Source of the DNA: an uncultured Hyphomicrobiales bacterium
GTDB taxonomy: Bacteria > Pseudomonadota > Alphaproteobacteria > Rhizobiales > Beijerinckiaceae
Direction: 5' to 3'
NCBI GenBank assembly: GCA_903825465.1
Contig: CAIKAR010000017.1
Location: 62,001 to 126,000 of the forward strand
Length of the DNA: 64,000 nt
Shown here: piece by piece, positions 32,169 to 40,621 of the stretch
Layout of the letters: the number at the start of each line of letters is the position of its first letter
Numbering within the stretch: the first letter of the stretch is position 1
The notes under the pieces: generated by a model
Seen by the model: the letters and a program-made list of their open reading frames with translations, nothing else
What the model was told of the DNA's origin: nothing
Databases searched by the model: none
Made by a program: the position numbers and the translations under genes

Positions 32169-33419
32169 TCACATCCCCATGCGCGCGCGATAGGCCTTCC
32201 AGAAGCCGCGGATCGAGGCCTCCGTGACGCGGCTTTCGCTGCCAACCGCTTCACGGCCACCCATTTCCAGCACTTCGCTCGCGTCGGGCGCGCCCTCGAC
32301 GCCGCGACGCACGAAGCCGCCGACGCAGCCGTCCTCCATCGAAATGTAGCCGGCGGGGCCGACCAGATTGGCCTGCTTCAGCCGCGCCCGCCGCTCGTCG
32401 GGCGTGTCGTCCTCGAAGCCGAGAATGGTCCAATTGAGGTCGGCGGCGTCGGGGCCGCGCGGCACGACTTGCCGCGTCGCCACGCAATTCTGGATCTGCT
32501 GCAGCACGAAGGTGGGAAACACCGTCAGAATCTGCAGCGTCACGCCATCGTCGTACTCGGCGAATCCGTGCAGCAGCGAGGGGTCGGCGAGCTTGTAGTC
32601 GCTGTCGGAGCGAATCGCCTGTTCCGAATATTCGGCGTTGCCGGTGCGCCCACGCGCGATTTGCGAATAGCTGACGTGGTGGCCGCCGCTCTCGTCGACG
32701 ATGATCGCGCCGGTTTGCGAGAGCCGGTTGAGCTCGAATGTCGTGAAGAACAGGTGCAGGATGCTGGCGTGGTAGCTGTCCTTGACGTTCTCGACGTAGA
32801 GTTTCCAGTTATTCGGCAACGCCTGCGTGTAGCGCGCCAGCACCACCGGCTTGCGGCCGCGGAAGACGCGCGCGATCCGCGACACGATCTCCGCGCCGAG
32901 ATAGTCGCGCAACGCCGGCGCGCCGGCGTCAAACGCGCCGAACACCATGCCGTCGATCGTCTCCACCTTCAATTTGCGTGGTCCGTGGTCGGACATCTTG
33001 AAGTCCGGCGACATGCCGCCCTTGCCCTTGACGCCGTTCTTGAACGCCACGCCGGTCAACGAGCCGGCGAGGTCGTAGGTCCAGGCGTGATAGACGCAGG
33101 CGAATTGCTTCGCGCCTTTGCCGGCCTCGTCGATGCAGATCAGCGATCCCCTGTGGGCGCAGCGGTTTTCAAAGGCGCGCACAACGCCGTTTTCCCCGCG
33201 CGCGACTACGACCGGGGCGTCGCCGATCGCCGTCGCGCGCCAGTCGCCGGAGTTTGGAACCTCGGCTTCGAGACAGAGATAGCTCCAGCACGGGCCCTGA
33301 AAGACGCGCTTCTGTTCGTCGGCGTAGACGTCGCCGCGTTGATAGATCCAGTAGGGAACGCGGGTGAGGCCCTCGGGCCATTCCAACGGTGTTCCGTCCA
33401 TGGTTGCGCTCGCGCCCAT
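32169..33419 (-). CDS. Rieske aromatic ring-hydroxylating dioxygenase alpha subunit
   Basis: Catalytic subunit of about 416 residues. The Rieske cluster ligands C-A-H-R-G and C-V-Y-H-A-W are spaced as usual. The mononuclear iron site is E-N-V-K-D-S-Y-H-A-S-I-L-H with the bridging Asp, and a late M-E-D-G Asp is the third ligand. The group resembles salicylate 5-hydroxylase, anthranilate and terephthalate oxygenases. Start is uncertain (33419, or ATG 33401). No ferredoxin or reductase is encoded nearby, so electrons must come from elsewhere. A gentisate dioxygenase-like gene is divergent, which suggests salicylate-to-gentisate chemistry. Confidence 0.9.
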   Translation of the reverse strand: MGASATMDGTPLEWPEGLTRVPYWIYQRGDVYADEQKRVFQGPCWSYLCLEAEVPNSGDWRATAIGDAPVVVARGENGVVRAFENRCAHRGSLICIDEAGKGAKQFACVYHAWTYDLAGSLTGVAFKNGVKGKGGMSPDFKMSDHGPRKLKVETIDGMVFGAFDAGAPALRDYLGAEIVSRIARVFRGRKPVVLARYTQALPNNWKLYVENVKDSYHASILHLFFTTFELNRLSQTGAIIVDESGGHHVSYSQIARGRTGNAEYSEQAIRSDSDYKLADPSLLHGFAEYDDGVTLQILTVFPTFVLQQIQNCVATRQVVPRGPDAADLNWTILGFEDDTPDERRARLKQANLVGPAGYISMEDGCVGGFVRRGVEGAPDASEVLEMGGREAVGSESRVTEASIRGFWKAYRARMGM

Positions 33420-33541
33420 CGTTCGGCATTCGCTCTCGCCGCGCGGTTTGACTAATGCGCGGGCCTGACCAACAGTCCGCATCCGATACCGGGCTTTCCC
33501 ACGCGGGTCCAGTCCGTGAAACGACCGCAGGGAATACGCTC

Positions 33542-34744
33542 ATGAACGAGCCCGCCAAGCCGCCGCTGTCCTCCGACGCCCGCGCGCGCATGGAGGCGCT
33601 GAACACCCAGGCGAAGCATCTGTCGATCTGGCTGCGCACGCAGGCCAACGCGCCGGCGCAGCGGCCCTGGTTTCACGACAACGGATTGACGGAAGCCGGA
33701 CATCTCGCCGAAGGCCGCGTCGCCGCGGGGCAGATGAAGGCCGTGCCTCATCTATGGAAATGGGCGGAGATTTCGCCCTACCTCGACGAGATCGCCCGCA
33801 TCGCGGTTGAATCGGACACGCCGCCGATTGAATTCGCCGACCGCCAGCAATTCCTGCTGACGAATCCCGGCCTTGGCGGGCGATTGCAGACCACCGCCAG
33901 CATCCGTTGCGCCGTGTCCATCTACAACGCGGGCGACGTCGCGCCGGCGCATCTGCATTCGCCCAACGCCAGCCGCACCATCATGTCGCAAAATGGCGGC
34001 TATACCACCGTCGAAGGCGAGCGGTGCGTGGCCGCGCGGGGCGATCTCATTCTCACGCCCAATGGAACCTGGCACGACCACGGCAACGACGCGAAAGAGC
34101 CAGTGATCTGGATCGACACGCTCGACTGGCCGCTGATGGAGTTTCTCGATGTGATCTGGCTCGACGAGGACATGCCCGGCGAGAGGGGCGTCGGCAATGG
34201 CCGCGCGCAGAAATCCACCGCGCCCGATGGACTCTCGCGCGCGTTGTATGGCCAGGGTGGTTTGACGCCCGCTTTCGCCACGCGCGGCCGAGGTTTTGGA
34301 CAAAACGTCAGCCCGTGTTTCCACTATCGCGGCGCGGACACGCGGACATCGCTGTCCGCTCTGCGCGGCGAAGCGGGCGACCCGCACGAGGGCGTGGCGC
34401 TTGAATTCACAAACCCCGTCACCGGCGGCGCCGTTTTCCCGACGCTGACCTATGGCGCGCAATTGATCCGCGCCGGCGAGGAAACCGCCGCCAAGCGGGA
34501 GACATCAAGCACGGTCTATGTCGTCATGTCGGGCAGGGGCGAAACGGAAATCGCCGGGAAAACCTATCCCTGGGAGGAGAACGATATTTTCGTGGTTCCG
34601 AATTTCCTGTGGCGCCGGCATGTCGCCAAAGGTCCAGGCGACGCGGTGCTTTACACGATGAGCGACCGACCGCTGCTGGAGAAAATCGGCCAATACCGCG
34701 CGCAAGGCGCGCGGGGCGGGAAGGTTGTGAATTTGACGGCGTGA
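33542..34744 (+). CDS. Gentisate 1,2-dioxygenase-like bicupin
   Basis: Ring-cleaving Fe(II) dioxygenase of 400 residues with two cupin domains. The first has A-P-A-H-L-H-S-P-N-A-S-R (metal H-x-H) and T-W-H-D-H-G-N (third His). The second, about 300-390, has S-S-T-V-Y-V-V-M-S-G-R-G and ends with F-L-W-R-R-H. The order matches gentisate/salicylate/1-hydroxy-2-naphthoate dioxygenases. It is transcribed away from the Rieske genes, with promoters in 33420-33541. Maleylpyruvate isomerase and fumarylpyruvate hydrolase are not in the window. A terminator follows. Confidence 0.86.
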   Translation: MNEPAKPPLSSDARARMEALNTQAKHLSIWLRTQANAPAQRPWFHDNGLTEAGHLAEGRVAAGQMKAVPHLWKWAEISPYLDEIARIAVESDTPPIEFADRQQFLLTNPGLGGRLQTTASIRCAVSIYNAGDVAPAHLHSPNASRTIMSQNGGYTTVEGERCVAARGDLILTPNGTWHDHGNDAKEPVIWIDTLDWPLMEFLDVIWLDEDMPGERGVGNGRAQKSTAPDGLSRALYGQGGLTPAFATRGRGFGQNVSPCFHYRGADTRTSLSALRGEAGDPHEGVALEFTNPVTGGAVFPTLTYGAQLIRAGEETAAKRETSSTVYVVMSGRGETEIAGKTYPWEENDIFVVPNFLWRRHVAKGPGDAVLYTMSDRPLLEKIGQYRAQGARGGKVVNLTA

Positions 34745-34765
34745 CAGCCGCAAGGGGCAATCCGC

Positions 34766-34804
34766 CGCCGGCGCGAACTCACGCGCCGGCGCGGGCTGGT
34801 TTTA
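34766..34804 (+). terminator. Rho-independent terminator after the bicupin gene
   Basis: A perfect ten-base stem, CGCCGGCGCG with CGCGCCGGCG, loop AACTCA, is followed by GGGCTGGTTTTATT. It comes 22 bases after the plus-strand stop and just before the end of the convergent degP gene. Confidence 0.7.
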
Positions 34805-36334
34805 TTCCAGCGGCAGGGGCACAAAGCGCTTGTTGTCATCGGGCGAGGCGACGAACAGCAGCGCCGACTTGCGGCCCGCGTCCTTCAGTTCCTTCAGTTT
34901 TTTCGTCACGTCCTCGGGCTTCGCCATCGCGTCCTGATTGATCTCGAGAATGCGGTCGCCGGGGTTGACATGCTTGTCGGCCGCCGACGAAGTCGGATCA
35001 ACCGTCGCGACGAGCACGCCTTCCGCGCCGTCCTTGATGCCGTATTTCTTGCGCGTGTCGGCCGAGAGCGCGGCGAACTCCATGCCAAGCGCCTTCGCCA
35101 CCACGCTGGCTCCCGGCGCGGCGGGGTCGCTCTTGCCGTCCTTGTCCTCGAGCGCGGCGAGTTTCTCGCCCTCCTCCAGCCGACCGAGCTTGACCTTCAG
35201 CTCGGTCTCCTTGCCACCGCGCATGACGATGACGGACACGTCCTTGCCGACCGGCGTTTGCGCGACGATCTTCGGCAAGTCGTTCGACGTCTTGATGTCC
35301 TTGCCATCGAATTTGACGATGACATCGCCATTCTTGACGCCGGCGGGCTTCGCCGGGCCCGCGTCGTCGACGCCCGCCACCAGCGCGCCCCTCGCCTTGC
35401 CGATGTCGAGGCTTTCCGCGGTCTGGTCGTCGACGTTCTGAATTCGCACGCCGAGCCAGCCACGGCGGGTCTCGCCGAATTCGCGGAGCTGGTCGATAAC
35501 GGGTTGCACCGTCATCGCGGGATTGGCGAAGCCGATGCCGACCGAGCCGCCAGTGGGCGACAGGATCGCGGTGTTGATGCCAATCACGTCGCCGTCCATG
35601 TTGAACAGGGGGCCGCCGGAATTGCCTTTGTTGATCGACGCGTCGGTCTGGATGTAGCTGTCGTAGGGGCCGCTCTCGATGTTGCGGTTGCGCGCCGAGA
35701 CGATGCCCGCGGTGACCGTGCCGCCGAGGCCGAAGGGATTGCCGACCGCCATCACCCAGTCGCCGACGCGCATCTTGTCGCTGTCGCCGAACTTCACCGA
35801 CTTGAGCGGCTTGTCGGGCTTCACGCGCAGCACGGCGACATCGACCTTCGTATCCTTGCCGATGACTTCCGCCTTCAGCTTCTGGCCGTCGGTGAAAATG
35901 ACCGTGATTTCGTTGGCGCCTTCGATAACGTGGTTGTTGGTGACGACGATGCCGGCGGAATCGATGACGAAGCCGGACCCCAGGGAACTCGACTTGCGCT
36001 GGCGCGGCGCTGGCGGCGCGCCATTGTCGCCGCCCTGGCGCCGCTTGAAGAAGTCATCGAAGAGGTCGTCGAATGGCGTGCCTTGCGGCAGGTTCGGCAC
36101 GCCGGCGGCGCGCTTGTCATCCACCATTTGCGAGGCCGAGATGTTCACCACCGCGTCGCTCACTTGCGTGGCCAGATCGGCGAGCGAATCGGGTCCCTTC
36201 GCGTAGGCGGCCGTCGGCGCGAGAACCGCGGTCGCGGCGGGCGCCAGGGCGCCCAGCGCCAAGGCCGCCGCGACGCCGCGAAGCGCGCGCGCTTTGCCCG
36301 AGGCCGATTTGCTCGAAGCTTGGAGGGATATCAT
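34802..36334 (-). CDS. degP: DegP/HtrA-type periplasmic serine protease
   Basis: Periplasmic protease-chaperone of 510 residues. A long signal peptide ends T-A-A-Y-A-K. The catalytic triad is His in V-T-N-N-H-V-I-E-G, Asp in K-V-D-V-A-V-L and Ser in N-K-G-N-S-G-G-P-L. Two PDZ domains follow (R-R-G-W-L-G-V-R-I and the G-V-L-V-A-T-V-D-P region). ATG 36334 has AGGAG eight bases upstream; an earlier start at 36418 is less likely. It lies downstream of hflK-hflC, a common arrangement, with a 146-base gap that includes an inverted repeat. Confidence 0.95.
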   Translation of the reverse strand: MISLQASSKSASGKARALRGVAAALALGALAPAATAVLAPTAAYAKGPDSLADLATQVSDAVVNISASQMVDDKRAAGVPNLPQGTPFDDLFDDFFKRRQGGDNGAPPAPRQRKSSSLGSGFVIDSAGIVVTNNHVIEGANEITVIFTDGQKLKAEVIGKDTKVDVAVLRVKPDKPLKSVKFGDSDKMRVGDWVMAVGNPFGLGGTVTAGIVSARNRNIESGPYDSYIQTDASINKGNSGGPLFNMDGDVIGINTAILSPTGGSVGIGFANPAMTVQPVIDQLREFGETRRGWLGVRIQNVDDQTAESLDIGKARGALVAGVDDAGPAKPAGVKNGDVIVKFDGKDIKTSNDLPKIVAQTPVGKDVSVIVMRGGKETELKVKLGRLEEGEKLAALEDKDGKSDPAAPGASVVAKALGMEFAALSADTRKKYGIKDGAEGVLVATVDPTSSAADKHVNPGDRILEINQDAMAKPEDVTKKLKELKDAGRKSALLFVASPDDNKRFVPLPLE

Positions 36335-36436
36335 CGCATGGTCTCCTGAAGAACGCTGGCCCACTGAATGCCGATCAATCGCAACCGCGTTCATTCGCAA
36401 CGGCGGGTCTTGGGACATTATTGCATGTTTTATTGG

Positions 36437-36465
36437 GGCGGAAACACGGCCAAGCGGTTTCCGCC
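36437..36465. repeat. Inverted repeat between hflC and degP
   Basis: GGCGGAAAC and GTTTCCGCC form a perfect nine-base inverted repeat with an 11-base spacer. No uridine run follows on the minus strand. It may be a partial terminator or attenuator that lowers degP read-through, or an operator for degP. Confidence 0.5.
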
Positions 36466-36480
36466 GGAGAAAATCGTCCC

Positions 36481-37374
36481 CTATTTCGCCGGCGAGGCCG
36501 CGCCGGCCGGCTTGTTGAAATAATGGAAGAAATCGGACGTCGGACTCAGAATCATCCGCGTGTCGGTCGATTTCAGCCCGGTCTCGTAGGCTTGCATCGA
36601 GCGCCAGAAGGCGAAGAACTCGGGGTCCTTGCCATAGGCGTCCGCGAAAATCCCGTTGCGTTCGGCTTCGCCGGCGCCACGGGTTTGATCGGCGGACTGC
36701 TGCGCTTCGGCGCGGACGACGACGACATCGCGGTCCGCCTTGGCGGTGATTTCCTGCGCCTGCTGCGAACCCTGCGCGCGGAATTGCGCGGCCTCGCGGG
36801 CGCGCTCGGTCTGCATGCGGCTGTAAACCTTCTCGGAAATCTGTGGCGGCAGATCGGCGCGGCGGATTCTCACGTCCACGATCGAGACGCCGAACTTCTG
36901 CGCCTCCTGTTCGACCTGTTCCTTGATCTTGACCATCAGCGCGGCCCGCTGCTCGCTGACAATTTGCGTCATGTTGGCCTCGCCGAGCACGCGGCGCACG
37001 GCGGAGTCGAGCACGTTGGAAAGCGCGCTTTCGGCGCCCTGAGTGTTGCGCACCTGCTGGTAGAAGCGCAGCACGTCGACGATCTTGTATCGAAGGAAGG
37101 CGTCGACGCGGATGCGGTTGTTGTCGGAGGCGAGAACCTCCTGCGGTTGCGTCTCAAGATCGAGGATGCGGTTGTCGAAATAGGCGACGGTGTCGACGAA
37201 CGGCAACTTGAAATGCAGACCGGGTTCGGTGACGAGCGACCGGCCAGGGGCCGGCTCGCCGAAATGCAGCACCAGCGACTGCTCGATCTGCGCCACTGTG
37301 AAATAGGAATTGAATAGGAGGAACGCCGCGAACGCGAGGCAGGCTGCGATGAGCAGCGAAGCGGAGTTTCTCAT
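36481..37374 (-). CDS. hflC: HflC, FtsH modulator (SPFH/band-7 protein)
   Basis: Membrane-anchored SPFH protein of 297 residues that forms a large cage with HflK around the FtsH protease. One N-terminal helix, L-L-I-A-A-C-L-A-F-A-A-F-L-L-F, is followed by the band-7 domain (E-P-G-L-H-F-K-L-P-F) and a coiled-coil region rich in Ala, Gln and Arg. The start overlaps the hflK stop by four bases (ATGA). Confidence 0.96.
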   Translation of the reverse strand: MRNSASLLIAACLAFAAFLLFNSYFTVAQIEQSLVLHFGEPAPGRSLVTEPGLHFKLPFVDTVAYFDNRILDLETQPQEVLASDNNRIRVDAFLRYKIVDVLRFYQQVRNTQGAESALSNVLDSAVRRVLGEANMTQIVSEQRAALMVKIKEQVEQEAQKFGVSIVDVRIRRADLPPQISEKVYSRMQTERAREAAQFRAQGSQQAQEITAKADRDVVVVRAEAQQSADQTRGAGEAERNGIFADAYGKDPEFFAFWRSMQAYETGLKSTDTRMILSPTSDFFHYFNKPAGAASPAK

Positions 37375-38510
37375 CGCGCGCCTCCCTGTTGGCTGGATTG
37401 CGCCGGCGCAGCGGGCTTCGTCGGGTTTTCGAGCGCGCCGAGAGGCAGATAGGGCACAACCGGCTGGCCGCCCCCCGTTTGATCGACGACGACCTTGTTC
37501 ATGCCGCCATACACGCGCTCCATGGTTTCGAGATAGAGGCGCTCGCGGGTGACGTCGGGCGCCTTTTTGTATTGTTCGTAAACCTGCGAGAAGCGCGACG
37601 CCTGGCCCTTGGCTTCCGCCACTGTCTGTTCCTTGTAGGCCTGCGCCTGCTGCAAAATCTGCGCGGCCTGTCCGCGCGCCTCGGGCACCACGCGGTTGGC
37701 GTAGGCCTCGGCCTCGTTGCGCAAACGGTCCTGGTCTTGCTGCGCCGCCGTCACGTCGCGGAAGGCCGCGATCACCTGCTCGGGCGGATCGACGGACTGC
37801 AACTGCACCTGAATGATCTTGACGCCCGACTTGTAGTCGTCGAGCACTTTTTGCATGAGGTCTTGGACCGCCGGCTCGATCACTTTGCGCTCGGCCGTCA
37901 GAATGCGCTGGATCTGCGTGCGGCCGACGACCTCGCGCATGGCGCTTTCGGCGACGGCCTTGATCGTCAGGCCCTGGTTGCGCACGTTGAAGGCGAAGTC
38001 CTCGGGTTTCAGCGGATCGATCTGCCAGATCACCACGAATTTCACATCGGCGATGTTGTCGTCGCCGGTCAGCATCAGGCTTTCCTCGCTGCGGTCGATG
38101 CGCGATTGGCCATTGCCGCGCTGATCGTTGCCCGACACGAAGCCCACGGTGATCGTATTGCGGTCGGTGACGCGCAGCTTGGTGACCGAGCCGATGGGCG
38201 TCGGCCAGTTCCAATTGAGGCCGGAAGCCATCTTGCCGGTGTAGCGGCCAAAAATCATGTTTAGCCCGATTTCGTTGGGCTGCACGGTGTAAAAGCCGCT
38301 CAGGGCCCATAAGGCGATCGCGGCCAAAACCACCAATGGAATCCATTTGAGGCCACCGCCGCCGGACGCGAAACCGCCGAAGCGCTCGCGGAGATTGCCC
38401 ATCATGTCTTCGAAATTCGGGCCGCCCTGGCCATTGCCGGACCCGCCGGAGCCCCAAGGGCCGCCCGGATTGGGCCGCCATGGGCCGCCGCCTTGATTGC
38501 TCCAGGGCAT
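37371..38510 (-). CDS. hflK: HflK, FtsH modulator (SPFH/band-7 protein)
   Basis: Partner of HflC, 379 residues. The N-terminus is rich in Gly, Pro and Trp, as in other HflK proteins, then comes one transmembrane helix, I-P-L-V-V-L-A-A-I-A-L-W-A-L-S, and the SPFH domain with P-N-E-I-G-L-N. A long helical segment with A-A-Q-Q-D-Q-D-R-L-R-N-E-A follows. GAGGAT precedes the ATG. folA lies 59 bases upstream on the same strand, as in many Alphaproteobacteria. Confidence 0.96.
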   Translation of the reverse strand: MPWSNQGGGPWRPNPGGPWGSGGSGNGQGGPNFEDMMGNLRERFGGFASGGGGLKWIPLVVLAAIALWALSGFYTVQPNEIGLNMIFGRYTGKMASGLNWNWPTPIGSVTKLRVTDRNTITVGFVSGNDQRGNGQSRIDRSEESLMLTGDDNIADVKFVVIWQIDPLKPEDFAFNVRNQGLTIKAVAESAMREVVGRTQIQRILTAERKVIEPAVQDLMQKVLDDYKSGVKIIQVQLQSVDPPEQVIAAFRDVTAAQQDQDRLRNEAEAYANRVVPEARGQAAQILQQAQAYKEQTVAEAKGQASRFSQVYEQYKKAPDVTRERLYLETMERVYGGMNKVVVDQTGGGQPVVPYLPLGALENPTKPAAPAQSSQQGGAR

Positions 38511-38569
38511 TCGAATCCTCGCTGTTGGCTGGGCCGGAGGTATACACGATAAGCGGGGATTTCAACCTT

Positions 38570-39163
38570 TCATGCGGTCAAGGCCGCGCGCGGGGCGGCC
38601 TTGACCCGTTTGTTCGCTGTCGGAGGCCTCAGGCCGCTCCGCCGGTATTCTACAAATGCGAAGGGGGCTTCGTCGCCGGGGCCGGCCAGATGGGTCTCGC
38701 GCGCCGTTTCGCGCCAAACGCTTTGGTCGATCACCGGGAAGAACGCGTCCGCATCGGGGGTCAATTCGACTTCGGTCAGCCGCAGAATGTCGGCGCGTCC
38801 CATCAGGCCAGCGTATATTTCGCCCCCGCCGGCGATGACGATTTCGTCCGCGCCCATCGCCCGCGCCCGATCGGCGGCGAGCGCCAGCGCCATTTCGGGA
38901 TCGCGGGCCACGAGAACGCCCACGGCGGCGAATTGTGGATCGCGCGTCACCACGATGGTTTCGCGGCCGGGCAGGGCCTTGCCGATCGAGTCGAATGTCT
39001 TGCGGCCCATGACCATCGGCTTGCCCATGGTGACATCGCGATAGCGGCGCAAATCGGTGCGAAGCCGCCATGGCAATCCATTGCGCGCGCCAATGGCGCG
39101 GTTTCGACCAAGAGCGGCGACCATGACAATGGCGGGCCGCGCCGGCCCCGAACCGTATTTCAT
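38570..39163 (-). CDS. folA: Dihydrofolate reductase
   Basis: Reduces dihydrofolate with NADPH; about 197 residues. Core motifs are V-A-A-L-G-R-N-R-A-I-G, N-G-L-P-W-R-L, M-G-R-K-T-F-D-S-I-G and V-I-A-G-G-G-E-I-Y. It is longer than usual (about 160-170) by a C-terminal tail rich in Arg and Ala. The ATG at 39163 overlaps the preceding MarR gene stop (ATGA); the longer frame to 39262 lies inside that gene. thyA is not adjacent. Confidence 0.94.
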   Translation of the reverse strand: MKYGSGPARPAIVMVAALGRNRAIGARNGLPWRLRTDLRRYRDVTMGKPMVMGRKTFDSIGKALPGRETIVVTRDPQFAAVGVLVARDPEMALALAADRARAMGADEIVIAGGGEIYAGLMGRADILRLTEVELTPDADAFFPVIDQSVWRETARETHLAGPGDEAPFAFVEYRRSGLRPPTANKRVKAAPRAALTA

Positions 39164-39672
39164 CGACGCGGGATCGTCGGATCGGACGACGAGGCCTCGA
39201 TGATTTGCCGCAAAAGCGCGGTCAATTCGCTCTTCTTGGCTGGAGATAGCGACAGATCCCACTCGTTTTCCACTTTAACCCGCTCCGCAGCGGCGGCTTT
39301 GAGGACCGCGGCGCCGCCTTCCGAGAGATGAAGCGCATAAGACCTGCGGTCAATTGGAGCGCGGTCGATCCACAGTTTTTGCAGCATTTCATCGACCGTT
39401 GCGACAAAATTCGTGCGCTGGACACCGAGCGCGTCGGCGACCTCGCTCTGTTTGCGACCGGGATTTCGCTCGATGACGGTTAATGCCGCGAAGGTAAGGG
39501 GTCTGAGGCCAAACGCAGCCAGATGGGTCGAGAAACCTGTGAAAATCAATCTATGAATGCGCGAGACAAGGTATTCGATCGAATTCGAGAGGTCGCCGAG
39601 ATCCAATGGGCCGCCACGGGGTTTTGGAATGCCCGGGGCCGAGTGAACGATATCCGTTTTCACTAAGCTCAT
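39160..39672 (-). CDS. MarR family transcriptional regulator
   Basis: Winged-helix dimeric regulator of about 170 residues. The DNA-binding part contains Q-S-E-V-A-D-A-L-G-V-Q-R-T-N-F and the wing I-D-R-R-S-Y-A-L-H-L-S-E-G-G. A TTG at 39705 opens the frame, but ATG 39672 with GGGGA upstream is preferred. It is paralogous to the MarR protein at 39925 (shared G-L-R-P-x-T-F and R-T-N-x-V-A-x-V-D-E). It overlaps folA, an unusual pairing; a folate or antibiotic-like signal is only a guess. Confidence 0.88.
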   Translation of the reverse strand: MSLVKTDIVHSAPGIPKPRGGPLDLGDLSNSIEYLVSRIHRLIFTGFSTHLAAFGLRPLTFAALTVIERNPGRKQSEVADALGVQRTNFVATVDEMLQKLWIDRAPIDRRSYALHLSEGGAAVLKAAAAERVKVENEWDLSLSPAKKSELTALLRQIIEASSSDPTIPRR

Positions 39673-39924
39673 CGGATTAACGTCCCCGGTTTCCAGTTGG
39701 TCCAAAATACATATAAATCTTGTTCGATCTCGACGTTATTAAAATAAATATACCATAAAATTTATATAAAATAGTATCTTACTCAAAAACATCTTAATTT
39801 TTACATACGAATGGGGCACCCATCAAAATTTCTAATTGCCATGCGCGACGCGATAGGCCGTGGACGAACTCGCGACCTCTCAAAAGGTTCCGACGCCCCG
39901 CACATAGCTCCGCGTGGTGGAATG
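39673..39924. other. AT-rich intergenic region between two marR genes
   Basis: The stretch, especially 39705-39815, is far richer in A and T than any other part of the window and contains no credible gene. It should hold the promoter and operator of the marR gene at 39160-39672. The composition differs sharply from both flanking genes, which may mark a regulator target, foreign DNA, or a remnant of insertion. Confidence 0.7.
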
Positions 39925-40428
39925 TTATTCCGCTCGATCCACCACGTCGCGCGAAAACCCAGCCAAAATCCCGTGCAGGGTGGCGGCCAGAACGTCTCGT
40001 CCGACGCCGTTGATGGATTGAGCTATTCGCCGCTCATTGACGTCGTGCAAGACGAACGCTTCCCGCAAGATGACTCGCCCCGCCTCGGTCAAATGCAGGC
40101 CGTAGGCTTTGCGATTGGCGCGAACACGTTCGATCCATCCGGCCGTTTGCAATTCATCGACAAGCGCGACGATGTTCGTGCGCAAGACGCCCATCTTGTC
40201 CGCGATGACGCTTTGGGAAAGCCCTGGCGTTTGATCGACGACGGCCAAAATCGTGAAGGTCGTCGGCCGCAGTCCCAAGGTGGCAAGCCGCCTGCGGAAA
40301 TCCCCGGTGACAGCCAATTCCGTCCGCTTGAGCAGGTATCCAAGGGAGCGCTCAAGCAAACCCAGATCGGCGCGCGATGTTTCCTCTCCAATGCTTTTGG
40401 GCTGTCGCGCGATCGCCGGCGTTTTCAT
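39925..40428 (-). CDS. MarR family transcriptional regulator
   Basis: Second MarR-type regulator, about 167 residues. The recognition segment is Q-S-V-I-A-D-K-M-G-V-L-R-T-N-I and the wing R-A-N-R-K-A-Y-G-L-H-L-T-E-A-G. ATG 40428 follows GGGAGG by three to four bases, which decides the start over an ATG at 40461. It is a tandem paralogue of the gene at 39160. Upstream lies a set of direct repeats at 40511-40594, a candidate operator array. Confidence 0.88.
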   Translation of the reverse strand: MKTPAIARQPKSIGEETSRADLGLLERSLGYLLKRTELAVTGDFRRRLATLGLRPTTFTILAVVDQTPGLSQSVIADKMGVLRTNIVALVDELQTAGWIERVRANRKAYGLHLTEAGRVILREAFVLHDVNERRIAQSINGVGRDVLAATLHGILAGFSRDVVDRAE

Positions 40429-40510
40429 TGGCCTCCCGCCCGACGACAATACTGAACGCATATGTCCACGACTGACGCCAAAATTGTCGCTGAGTGAAAA
40501 TGGTCGGTTG

Positions 40511-40594
40511 TGTCAAATCACCAACGCGACGATTTTGTCAAATCATCATCTCGACGATGAAGAAATCCAAATCGTTCTTAAGGATGAAGAAATC
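40511..40594. repeat. Direct repeats upstream of marR
   Basis: A 23-base unit, TGTCAAATCAcCAaCgCGACGAT, occurs at 40511-40533 and 40536-40558 with three mismatches and a 25-base period. A 12-base unit GATGAAGAAATC occurs exactly at 40556-40567 and 40583-40594. The region separates the SDR gene end from the MarR start, is richer in A and T than its flanks, and has no convincing gene. The phased repeats suggest regulator binding on one face of the helix. Confidence 0.65.
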
Positions 40595-40621
40595 TCTGTC
40601 TGGACTATGAAAATGGAAACA

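Noticed and set aside
36335-36480. A heat-shock promoter for degP (CTTGG...CCCCAATA)
   Set aside because: The spacing between the two parts is too short for sigma-32, and the -35 half is poor.
36481-38565. One 694-aa frame covering hflC and hflK
   Set aside because: Only its last 297 residues are HflC; the rest is an out-of-frame reading of hflK, so it is not a fusion.
40500-40616. A short plus-strand frame in the repeat region before marR
   Set aside because: No ribosome site, and the reading is made of the direct repeats themselves.
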